NCBI GenBank assembly: GCA_018873245.2
Contig: JAEMBT020000002.1
Location: 4,978,001 to 5,042,000 of the forward strand
Origin: Archegozetes longisetosus
Taxonomy: Eukaryota; Arthropoda; Arachnida; Sarcoptiformes; Trhypochthoniidae
Length of the DNA: 64,000 nucleotides
Reading direction: 5' to 3'
Made by a program: the position numbers and the translations under genes. The stretch's first letter is position 1, and each line of letters opens with the position of its first letter. Below, one piece after another: positions 24,801 to 36,800 of the stretch. Under the pieces are notes generated by a model that saw only the letters and a list, made by a program, of their open reading frames with translations, made no database searches and was not told the origin of the DNA.

Positions 24801-27800
24801 CTCAGAAGTAATCGGTTCACTAGCAGTAGACGATTCTGCAGAAGACGATTCAGTTGTCATCGGTTCTTCTTCAGTTATTGTATCTGTAGCGGTTGCAGTC
24901 TCAGATGTTGTCGGTTCACTTGCAGTGGATGTCTCTTCAGGAGACGATTCAGTTGTGATCGATTCGTCTTCAGTTATTGTATCTGTAGCGGTTGCAGTCT
25001 CAGAAGTAATCGGTTCACTAGCAGTTGATGTCTCTTCAGGAGACGATTCAGTTGTGATCGGTTCCTCTTCAGTTATTGTATCTGTAGCTGTTGCAGTCTC
25101 AGAAGTAATCGGTTCACTAGCAGTTGATGTCTCTTCAGGAGACGATTCAGTTGTGATCGGTTCTCTTCAGTTATTGTATCTGTAGCTGTTGCAGTCTCAG
25201 AAGTAATCGGTTCACTAGCAGTTGATGTCTCTTCAGGAGACGATTCAGTTGTGATCGGTTCTTCTTCAGTTATTGTTTCTGTAGCGGTTGCAGTCTCAGA
25301 AGTAATCGGTTCACTAGCAGTTGATGTCTCTTCAGGAGACGATTCAGTTGTGATCGGTTCCTCTTCAGTTATTGTATCTGTAGCTGTTGCAGTCTCAGAA
25401 GTAATCGGTTCACTAGCAGTTGATGTCTCTTCAGGAGACGATTCAGTTGTGATCGGTTCTTCTTCAGTTATTGTATCTGTAGCGGTTGCAGTCTCAGAAG
25501 TAATCGGTTCACTAGCAGTTGATGTCTCTTCAGGAGACGATTCAGTTGTGATCGGTTCCTCTTCAGTTATTGTATCTGTAGCTGTTGCAGTCTCAGAAGT
25601 AATCGGTTCACTTGCAGTTGATGTCTCTTCAGGAGACGATTCAGTTGTGATCGGTTCTTCTTCAGTTATTGTTTCTGTAGCGGTTGCAGTCTCAGAAGTA
25701 ATCGGTTCACTAGCAGTTGATGTCTCTTCAGGAGACGATTCAGTTGTGATCGGTTCCTCTTCAGTTATTGTATCTGTAGCGGTTGCAGTCTCAGATGTTG
25801 TCGGTTCACTTGCAGTGGATGTCTCTTCAGGAGACGATTCAGTTGTGATCGGTTCTTCTTCAGTTATTGTTTCTGTAGCGGTTGCAGTCTCAGATGTTGT
25901 CGGTTCACTTGCAGTGGATGTCTCTTCAGGAGACGATTCAGTTGTGATCGGTTCTTCTTCAGTTATTGTATCTGTAGCGGTTGCAGTCTCAGAAGTAATC
26001 GGTTCACTAGCAGTTGATGTCTCTTCAGGAGACGATTCAGTTGTGATCGGTTCTTCTTCAGTTATTGTATCTGTAGCGGTTGCAGTCTCAGAAGTTGTCG
26101 GTTCACTTGCAGTGATGTCTCTTCAGGAGACGATTCAGTTGTGATCGGTTCTTCTTCAGTTATTGTATCTGTAGCGGTTGCAGTCTCAGAAGTAATCGGT
26201 TCACTAGCAGTTGATGTCTCTTCAGGAGACGATTCAGTTGTGATCGGTTCCTCTTCAGTTATTGTATCTGTAGCGGTTGCAGTCTCAGAAGTAATCGGTT
26301 CACTAGCAGTTGATGTCTCTTCAGGAGACGATTCAGTTGTGATCGGTTCCTCTTCAGTTATTGTATCTGTAGCTGTTGCAGTCTCAGAAGTAATCGGTTC
26401 ACTAGCAGTTGATGTCTCTTCAGGAGACGATTCAGTTGTGATCGGTTCTTCTTCAGTTATTGTATCTGTAGCGGTTGCAGTCTCAGAAGTAATCGGTTCA
26501 CTAGCAGTTGATGTCTCTTCAGGAGACGATTCAGTTGTGATCGGTTCCTCTTCAGTTATTGTATCTGTAGCTGTTGCAGTCTCAGAAGTAATCGGTTCAC
26601 TAGCAGTTGATGTCTCTTCAGGAGACGATTCAGTTGTGATCGGTTCTTCTTCAGTTATTGTATCTGTAGCGGTTGCAGTCTCAGAAGTAATCGGTTCACT
26701 AGCAGTTGATGTCTCTTCAGGAGACGATTCAGTTGTGATCGGTTCTTCTTCAGTTATTGTATCTGTAGCGGTTGCAGTCTCAGAAGTAATCGGTTCACTT
26801 GCAGTTGATGTCTCTTCAGGAGACGATTCAGTTGTGATCGGTTCTTCTTCAGTTATTGTTTCTGTAGCGGTTGCAGTCTCAGAAGTAATCGGTTCACTAG
26901 CAGTTGATGTCTCTTCAGGAGACGATTCAGTTGTGATCGGTTCCTCTTCAGTTATTGTATCTGTAGCGGTTGCAGTCTCAGAAGTAATCGGTTCACTAGC
27001 AGTTGATGTCTCTTCAGGAGACGATTCAGTTGTGATCGGTTCTTCTTCAGTTATTGTTTCTGTAGCGGTTGCAGTCTCAGATGTTGTCGGTTCACTTGCA
27101 GTGGATGTCTCTTCAGGAGACGATTCAGTTGTGATCGGTTCTTCTTCAGTTATTGTATCTGTAGCGGTTGCAGTCTCAGAAGTAATCGGTTCACTAGCAG
27201 TTGATGTCTCTTCAGGAGACGATTCAGTTGTGATCGGTTCTTCTTCAGTTATTGTATCTGTAGCGGTTGCAGTCTCAGATGTAATCGGTTCACTTGCAGT
27301 GGATGTCTCTTCAGGAGACGATTCAGTTGTGATCGGTTCCTCTTCAGTTATTGTATCTGTAGCGGTTGCAGTCTCAGAAGTAATCGGTTCACTAGCAGTT
27401 GATGTCTCTTCAGGAGACGATTCAGTTGTGATCGGTTCCTCTTCAGTTATTGTATCTGTAGCGGTTGCAGTCTCAGAAGTAATCGGTTCACTAGCAGTTG
27501 ATGTCTCTTCAGGAGACGATTCAGTTGTGATCGGTTCCTCTTCAGTTATTGTATCTGTAGCGGTTGCAGTCTCAGAAGTAATCGGTTCACTAGCAGTTGA
27601 TGTCTCTTCAGGAGACGATTCAGTTGTGATCGGTTCTTCTTCAGTTATTGTATCTGTAGCGGTTGCAGTCTCAGAAGTAATCGGTTCACTAGCAGTTGAT
27701 GTCTCTTCAGGAGACGATTCAGTTGTGATCGGTTCTTCTTCAGTTATTGTATCTGTAGCTGTTGCAGTCTCAGAAGTAATCGGTTCACTTGCAGTTGATG

Positions 27801-30800
27801 TCTCTTCAGGAGACGATTCAGTTGTGATCGGTTCTTCTTCAGTTATTGTTTCTGTAGCGGTTGCAGTCTCAGAAGTAATCGGTTCACTAGCAGTTGATGT
27901 CTCTTCAGGAGACGATTCAGTTGTGATCGGTTCTTCTTCAGTTATTGTATCTGTAGCGGTTGCAGTCTCAGAAGTAATCGGTTCACTAGCAGTTGATGTC
28001 TCTTCAGGAGACGATTCAGTTGTGATCGGTTCTTCTTCAGTTATTGTATCTGTAGCGGTTGCAGTCTCAGAAGTAATCGGTTCACTAGCAGTTGATGTCT
28101 CTTCAGGAGACGATTCAGTTGTGATCGGTTCTTCTTCAGTTATTGTATCTGTAGCGGTTGCAGTCTCAGAAGTAATCGGTTCACTAGCAGTTGATGTCTC
28201 TTCAGGAGACGATTCAGTTGTGATCGGTTCTTCTTCAGTTATTGTTTCTGTAGCGGTTGCAGTCTCAGAAGTAATCGGTTCACTAGCAGTTGATGTCTCT
28301 TCAGGAGACGATTCAGTTGTGATCGGTTCTTCTTCAGTTATTGTATCTGTAGCGGTTGCAGTCTCAGAAGTAATCGGTTCACTAGCAGTTGATGTCTCTT
28401 CAGGAGACGATTCAGTTGTGATCGGTTCTTCTTCAGTTATTGTATCTGTAGCGGTTGCAGTCTCAGAAGTAATCGGTTCACTAGCAGTGGATGTCTCTTC
28501 AGGAGACGATTCAGTTGTGATCGGTTCCTCTTCAGTTATTGTATCTGTAGCTGTTGCAGTCTCAGAAGTAATCGGTTCACTAGCAGTTGATGTCTCTTCA
28601 GGAGACGATTCAGTTGTGATCGGTTCCTCTTCAGTTATTGTATCTGTAGCGGTTGCAGTCTCAGAAGTAATCGGTTCACTTGCAGTTGATGTCTCTTCAG
28701 GAGACGATTCAGTTGTGATCGGTTCCTCTTCAGTTATTGTATCTGTAGCGGTTGCAGTCTCAGAAGTAATCGGTTCACTAGCAGTTGATGTCTCTTCAGG
28801 AGACGATTCAGTTGTGATCGGTTCTTCTTCAGTTATTGTATCTGTAGCGGTTGCAGTCTCAGAAGTAATCGGTTCACTAGCAGTGGATGTCTCTTCAGGA
28901 GACGATTCAGTTGTGATCGGTTCTTCTTCAGTTATTGTATCTGTAGCTGTTGCAGTCTCAGAAGTAATCGGTTCACTAGCAGTTGATGTCTCTTCAGGAG
29001 ACGATTCAGTTGTGATCGGTTCTTCTTCAGTTATTGTATCTGTAGCGGTTGCAGTCTCAGAAGTAATCGGTTCACTAGCAGTGGATGTCTCTTCAGGAGA
29101 CGATTCAGTTGTGATCGGTTCTTCTTCAGTTATTGTATCTGTAGCGGTTGCAGTCTCAGAAGTAATCGGTTCACTAGCAGTTGATGTCTCTTCAGGAGAC
29201 GATTCAGTTGTGATCGGTTCTTCTTCAGTTATTGTATCTGTAGCGGTTGCAGTCTCAGATGTTGTCGGTTCACTTGCAGTGGATGTCTCTTCAGGAGACG
29301 ATTCAGTTGTGATCGGTTCTTCTTCAGTTATTGTATCTGTAGCGGTTGCAGTCTCAGAAGTAATCGGTTCACTAGCAGTTGATGTCTCTTCAGGAGACGA
29401 TTCAGTTGTGATCGGTTCTTCTTCAGTTATTGTATCTGTAGCGGTTGCAGTCTCAGAAGTAATCGGTTCACTAGCAGTTGATGTCTCTTCAGGAGACGAT
29501 TCAGTTGTGATCGGTTCTTCTTCAGTTATTGTATCTGTAGCGGTTGCAGTCTCAGAAGTAATCGGTTCACTAGCAGTTGATGTCTCTTCAGGAGACGATT
29601 CAGTTGTGATCGGTTCTTCTTCAGTTATTGTATCTGTAGCGGTTGCAGTCTCAGAAGTAATCGGTTCACTAGCAGTTGATGTCTCTTCAGGAGACGATTC
29701 AGTTGTGATCGGTTCTTCTTCAGTTATTGTATCTGTAGCGGTTGCAGTCTCAGAAGTAATCGGTTCACTTGCAGTTGATGTCTCTTCAGGAGACGATTCA
29801 GTTGTGATCGGTTCTTCTTCAGTTATTGTATCTGTAGCGGTTGCAGTCTCAGAAGTAATCGGTTCACTAGCAGTTGATGTCTCTTCAGGAGACGATTCAG
29901 TTGTGATCGGTTCTTCTTCAGTTATTGTATCTGTAGCGGTTGCAGTCTCAGAAGTAATCGGTTCACTTGCAGTTGATGTCTCTTCAGGAGACGATTCAGT
30001 TGTGATCGGTTCTTCTTCAGTTATTGTATCTGTAGCGGTTGCAGTCTCAGAAGTAATCGGTTCACTAGCAGTTGATGTCTCTTCAGGAGACGATTCAGTT
30101 GTGATCGGTTCTCTTCAGTTATTGTATCTGTAGCGGTTGCAGTCTCAGAAGTAATCGGTTCACTAGCAGTTGATGTCTCTTCAGGAGACGATTCAGTTGT
30201 GATCGGTTCCTCTTCAGTTATTGTATCTGTAGCGGTTGCAGTCTCAGAAGTAATCGGTTCACTAGCAGTGGATGTCTCTTCAGGAGACGATTCAGTTGTG
30301 ATCGGTTCTTCTTCAGTTATTGTATCTGTAGCGGTTGCAGTCTCAGAAGTAATCGGTTCACTAGCAGTTGATGTCTCTTCAGGAGACGATTCAGTTGTGA
30401 TCGGTTCTTCTTCAGTTATTGTATCTGTAGCGGTTGCAGTCTCAGATGTTGTCGGTTCACTAGCAGTTGATGTCTCTTCAGGAGACGATTCAGTTGTGAT
30501 CGGTTCTTCTTCAGTTATTGTATCTGTAGCTGTTGCAGTCTCAGAAGTAATCGGTTCACTAGCAGTTGATGTCTCTTCAGGAGACGATTCAGTTGTGATC
30601 GGTTCTTCTTCAGTTATTGTATCTGTAGCGGTTGCAGTCTCAGATGTTGTCGGTTCACTAGCAGTTGATGTCTCTTCAGGAGACGATTCAGTTGTGATCG
30701 GTTCTTCTTCAGTTATTGTATCTGTAGCGGTTGCAGTCTCAGAAGTAATCGGTTCACTAGCAGTTGATGTCTCTTCAGGAGACGATTCAGTTGTGATCGG

Positions 30801-33800
30801 TTCCTCTTCAGTTATTGTATCTGTAGCGGTTGCAGTCTCAGAAGTAATCGGTTCACTAGCAGTTGATGTCTCTTCAGGAGACGATTCAGTTGTGATCGGT
30901 TCTTCTTCAGTTATTGTATCTGTAGCGGTTGCAGTCTCAGAAGTAGTCGGTTCACTTGCAGTGGATGTCTCTTCAGGAGACGATTCAGTTGTGATCGGTT
31001 CCTCTTCAGTTATTGTATCTGTAGCTGTTGCAGTCTCAGAAGTAATCGGTTCACTAGCAGTTGATGTCTCTTCAGGAGACGATTCAGTTGTGATCGGTTC
31101 CTCTTCAGTTATTGTATCTGTAGCGGTTGCAGTCTCAGAAGTAATCGGTTTACTTGCAGTGGATGTCTCTTCAGGAGACGATTCAGTTGTGATCGGTTCC
31201 TCTTCAGTTATTGTATCTGTAGCTGTTGCAGTCTCAGAAGTAATCGGTTCACTAGCAGTTGATGTCTCTTCAGGAGACGATTCAGTTGTGATCGGTTCTT
31301 CTTCAGTTATTGTATCTGTAACGGTTGCAGTCTCAGATGTTGTCGGTTCACTTGCAGTGGATGTCTCTTCAGGAGACGATTCAGTTGTGATCGGTTCCTC
31401 TTCAGTTATTGTATCTGTAGCTGTTGCAGTCTCAGAAGTAATCGGTTCACTAGCAGTTGATGTCTCTTCAGGAGACGATTCAGTTGTGATCGGTTCTTCT
31501 TCAGTTATTGTATCTGTAGCGGTTGCAGTCTCAGAAGTAATCGGTTCACTTGCAGTGGATGTCTCTTCAGGAGACGATTCAGTTGTGATCGGTTCCTCTT
31601 CAGTTATTGTATCTGTAGCTGTTGCAGTCTCAGAAGTAATCGGTTCACTAGCAGTTGATGTCTCTTCAGGAGACGATTCAGTTGTGATCGGTTCCTCTTC
31701 AGTTATTGTATCTGTAGCGGTTGCAGTCTCAGAAGTAATCGGTTCACTAGCAGTTGATGTCTCTTCAGGAGACGATTCAGTTGTGATCGGTTCTTCTTCA
31801 GTTATTGTATCTGTAGCGGTTGCAGTCTCAGAAGTAATCGGTTCACTAGCAGTTGATGTCTCTTCAGGAGACGATTCAGTTGTGATCGGTTCTTCTTCAG
31901 TTATTGTATCTGTAGCGGTTGCAGTCTCAGAAGTAATCGGTTCACTAGCAGTGGATGTCTCTTCAGGAGACGATTCAGTTGTGATCGGTTCTTCTTCAGT
32001 TATTGTTTCTGTAGCGGTTGCAGTCTCAGAAGTAATCGGTTCACTAGCAGTTGATGTCTCTTCAGGAGACGATTCAGTTGTGATCGGTTCTTCTTCAGTT
32101 ATTGTATCTGTAGCGGTTGCAGTCTCAGAAGTAATCGGTTCACTTGCAGTGGATGTCTCTTCAGGAGACGATTCAGTTGTGATCGGTTCTTCTTCAGTTA
32201 TTGTTTCTGTAGCGGTTGCAGTCTCAGATGTTGTCGGTTCACTTGCAGTGGATGTCTCTTCAGGAGACGATTCAGTTGTGATCGGTTCTTCTTCAGTTAT
32301 TGTATCTGTAGCGGTTGCAGTCTCAGAAGTAATCGGTTCACTAGCAGTTGATGTCTCTTCAGGAGACGATTCAGTTGTGATCGGTTCTTCTTCAGTTATT
32401 GTATCTGTAGCGGTTGCAGTCTCAGAAGTAATCGGTTCACTAGCAGTTGATGTCTCTTCAGGAGACGATTCAGTTGTGATCGGTTCCTCTTCAGTTATTG
32501 TATCTGTAGCTGTTGCAGTCTCAGAAGTAATCGGTTCACTAGCAGTTGATGTCTCTTCAGGAGACGATTCAGTTGTGATCGGTTCCTCTTCAGTTATTGT
32601 ATCTGTAACGGTTGCAGTCTCAGAAGTAGTCGGTTCACTTGCAGTGGATGTCTCTTCAGGAGACGATTCAGTTGTGATCGGTTCTTCTTCAGTTATTGTA
32701 TCTGTAGCGGTTGCAGTCTCAGAAGTAATCGGTTCACTAGCAGTTGATGTCTCTTCAGGAGACGATTCAGTTGTGATCGGTTCCTCTTCAGTTATTGTAT
32801 CTGTAGCGGTTGCAGTCTCAGAAGTAATCGGTTCACTTGCAGTTGATGTCTCTTCAGGAGACGATTCAGTTGTGATCGGTTCTTCTTCAGTTATTGTATC
32901 TGTAGCGGTTGCAGTCTCAGAAGTAATCGGTTCACTAGCAGTTGATGTCTCTTCAGGAGACGATTCAGTTGTGATCGGTTCTTCTTCAGTTATTGTATCT
33001 GTAGCGGTTGCAGTCTCAGAAGTAGTCGGTTCACTAGCAGTTGATGTCTCTTCAGGAGACGATTCAGTTGTGATCGGTTCTTCTTCAGTTATTGTATCTG
33101 TAGCGGTTGCAGTCTCAGAAGTAGTCGGTTCACTTGCAGTGGATGTCTCTTCAGGAGACGATTCAGTTGTGATCGGTTCTTCTTCAGTTATTGTATCTGT
33201 AGCTGTTGCAGTCTCAGAAGTAATCGGTTCACTAGCAGTTGATGTCTCTTCAGGAGACGATTCAGTTGTGATCGGTTCTTCTTCAGTTATTGTATCTGTA
33301 GCTGTTGCAGTCTCAGAAGTAATCGGTTCACTAGCAGTTGATGTCTCTTCAGGAGACGATTCAGTTGTGATCGGTTCTTCTTCAGTTATTGTTTCTGTAG
33401 CGGTTGCAGTCTCAGAAGTAATCGGTTCACTAGCAGTTGATGTCTCTTCAGGAGACGATTCAGTTGTGATCGGTTCTTCTTCAGTTATTGTTTCTGTAGC
33501 GGTTGCAGTCTCAGATGTTGTCGGTTCACTAGCAGTTGATGTCTCTTCAGGAGACGATTCAGTTGTGATCGGTTCCTCTTCAGTTATTGTATCTGTAGCG
33601 GTTGCAGTCTCAGAAGTAATCGGTTTACTTGCAGTGGATGTCTCTTCAGGAGACGATTCAGTTGTGATCGGTTCTTCTTCAGTTATTGTATCTGTAGCTG
33701 TTGCAGTCTCAGAAGTAATCGGTTCACTAGCAGTTGATGTCTCTTCAGGAGACGATTCAGTTGTGATCGGTTCTTCTTCAGTTATTGTATCTGTAACGGT

Positions 33801-36800
33801 TGCAGTCTCAGAAGTTGTCGGTTCACTTGCAGTGGATGTCTCTTCAGGAGACGATTCAGTTGTGATCGGTTCTTCTTCAGTTATTGTATCTGTAGCTGTT
33901 GCAGTCTCAGAAGTAATCGGTTCACTAGCAGTTGATGTCTCTTCAGGAGACGATTCAGTTGTGATCGGTTCTTCTTCAGTTATTGTATCTGTAACGGTTG
34001 CAGTCTCAGATGTTGTCGGTTCACTTGCAGTGGATGTCTCTTCAGGAGACGATTCAGTTGTGATCGGTTCTTCTTCAGTTATTGTATCTGTAGCTGTTGC
34101 AGTCTCAGAAGTAGTCGGTTCACTAGCAGTTGATGTCTCTTCAGGAGACGATTCAGTTGTGATCGGTTCTTCTTCAGTTATTGTATCTGTAACGGTTACA
34201 GTCTCAGAAGTAATCGGTTTACTTGTAGTGGATGTCTCTTCAGGAGACGATTCAGTTGTGATCGGTTCTTCTTCAGTTATTGTATCTGTAGCGGTTGCAG
34301 TCTCAGAAGTAATCGGTTCACTAGCAGTTGATGTCTCTTCAGGAGACGATTCAGTTGTGATCGGTTCCTCTTCAGTTATTGTATCTGTAACGGTTGCAGT
34401 CTCAGAAGTAATCGGTTCACTAGCAGTTGATGTCTCTTCAGGAGACGATTCAGTTGTGATCGGTTCCTCTTCAGTTATTGTATCTGTAGCGGGCAGTCTC
34501 AGAAGTAATCGGTTCACTAGCAGTTGATGTCTCTTCAGGAGACGATTCAGTTGTGATCGGTTCCTCTTCAGTTATTGTATCTGTAGCGGTTGCAGTCTCA
34601 GAAGTAATCGGTTCACTAGCAGTTGATGTCTCTTCAGGAGACGATTCAGTTGTGATCGGTTCTTCTTCAGTTATTGTTTCTGTAGCGGTTGCAGTCTCAG
34701 AAGTAATCGGTTCACTAGCAGTTGATGTCTCTTCAGGAGACGATTCAGTTGTGATCGGTTCTTCTTCAGTTATTGTTTCTGTAGCGGTTGCAGTCTCAGA
34801 AGTAATCGGTTCACTAGCAGTTGATGTCTCTTCAGGAGACGATTCAGTTGTGATCGGTTCTTCTTCAGTTATTGTTTCTGTAGCGGTTGCAGTCTCAGAA
34901 GTAATCGGTTCACTAGCAGTTGATGTCTCTTCAGGAGACGATTCAGTTGTGATCGGTTCTTCTTCAGTTATTGTTTCTGTAGCGGTTGCAGTCTCAGAAG
35001 TAATCGGTTCACTAGCAGTTGATGTCTCTTCAGGAGACGATTCAGTTGTGATCGGTTCTTCTTCAGTTATTGTTTCTGTAGCGGTTGCAGTCTCAGAAGT
35101 AATCGGTTCACTAGCAGTTGATGTCTCTTCAGGAGACGATTCAGTTGTGATCGGTTCTTCTTCAGTTATTGTATCTGTAGCGGTTGCAGTCTCAGAAGTA
35201 ATCGGTTCACTAGCAGTTGATGTCTCTTCAGGAGACGATTCAGTCTTGATCGGTTCTTCTTCAGTTATTGTATCTGTAACGGTTGCAGTCTCAGAAGTTG
35301 TCGGTTCACTAGCAGTTGATGTCTCTTCAGGAGACGATTCAGTTGTGATCGGTTCTTCTTCAGTTATTGTTTCTGTAGCGGTTGCAGTCTCAGAAGTAAT
35401 CGGTTCACTTGTAGTTGATGTCTCTTCAGGAGACGATTCAGTTGTGATCGGTTCTTCTTCAGTTATTGTTTCTGTAGCTGTTGCAGTCTCAGAAGTAATC
35501 GGTTCACTAGCAGTTGATGTCTCTTCAGGAGACGATTCAGTTGTGATCGGTTCCTCTTCAGTTATTGTATCTGTAGCGGTTGCAGTCTCAGATGTTGTCG
35601 GTTCACTTGCAGTGGATGTTTCTTCAGGAGACGATTCAGTTGTGATCGGTTCTTCTTCAGTTATTGTTTCTGTAGCGGTTGCAGTCTCAGATGTTGTCGG
35701 TTCACTTGCAGTGGATGTCTCTTCTGGAGACGATTCAGTTGTGATCGGTTCTTCTTCAGTTATTGTTTCTGTAGCGGTTGCAGTCTCAGATGTTGTCGGT
35801 TCACTTGCAGTGGATGTCTCTTCAGGAGACGATTCAGTTGTGATCGGTTCTTCTTCAGTTATTGTTTCTGTAGCGGTTGCAGTCTCAGATGTTGTCGGTT
35901 CACTTGCAGTTGATGTCTCTTCTGGAGACGATTCAGTTGTGATCGGTTCTTCTTCAGTTATTGTATCTGTAGCGGTTGCAGTCTCAGAAGTAGTCGGTTC
36001 ACTAGCAGTGGATGTTTCTTCAGGAGATGATTCAGTTGTGATCGGTTCTTCTTCAGTAATTGTTTCTGTAGCGGTTGCAGTCTCAGAAGTAGTCGGTTCA
36101 CTTGCAATGGATGTCTCTTCAACAGATGATTCAGTTGTGATTGGTTCTTCCCCAGTTATTGTTTCTGTAGCTGTTGAAGGTTCAGTAGTAGTTGTTTCTT
36201 CTTCACTTGTAGTCTCAGATGCTTTTGAAGCTTCACTTACTGTCGATGTTTCTGATATAGATGATTCAGTAGTCGTTAGTTCTTCTTCATTTACTGTCTC
36301 TGTAGAAGTTAACAACTCTTCTGTTGTGCTTTCTGACGATAATGTTTCTGAAGTTGATTCTATTATTTCAGATGATACTATTTCTTCTGTTGTTGTCTCA
36401 TAAGTTGTAGAATATTCTTTAGTTGTTGTTTGAACACTACTCATTTCGACTGTTTCGCTACTTGATTCATCTGTTTTATTACTTGGTGGCAAGTCTGTTG
36501 GTGTGACGAACCTTAATAATGATTCTGTAAACCTGTCCCATTCCCAGAATTCTATATTTTTAGTATTGATCGTTGTAAATGTTTCCATTGAATATCCTAG
36601 ACCGTCAAAAAATGAGTTTCTCGATCTTATGTTCCCTATTCCCTTTATATCTGAATCTTTTATAGTCACACTTTCGATATAAACTGCAGGTGTTTTTCCA
36701 TCTTCTTCAACAAATGCTCCATCTGGCAAGTAATCTAGATTTGTATTTTGTATTATAAATTCATGTAACGCGAAACCATGTAGTGCCTTTAATACATTTT

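Noticed and set aside
10330..36150. CRISPR-like or satellite array
   Set aside because: Units are contiguous with no unique spacers, the period is exactly 33 codons, and unique coding sequence flanks both ends in the same frame, so it is a coding VNTR.
10342..36403. Very long plus-strand open frames of SSVIVSVAVAVSEV-type repeats (up to 1,442 codons)
   Set aside because: They are the antisense of the mucin array. A 99-bp period without stops in one unit leaves the frame open throughout. They lack any start context, signal peptide or unique termini, while the minus strand has a spliced signal peptide, a unique head and a unique tail.
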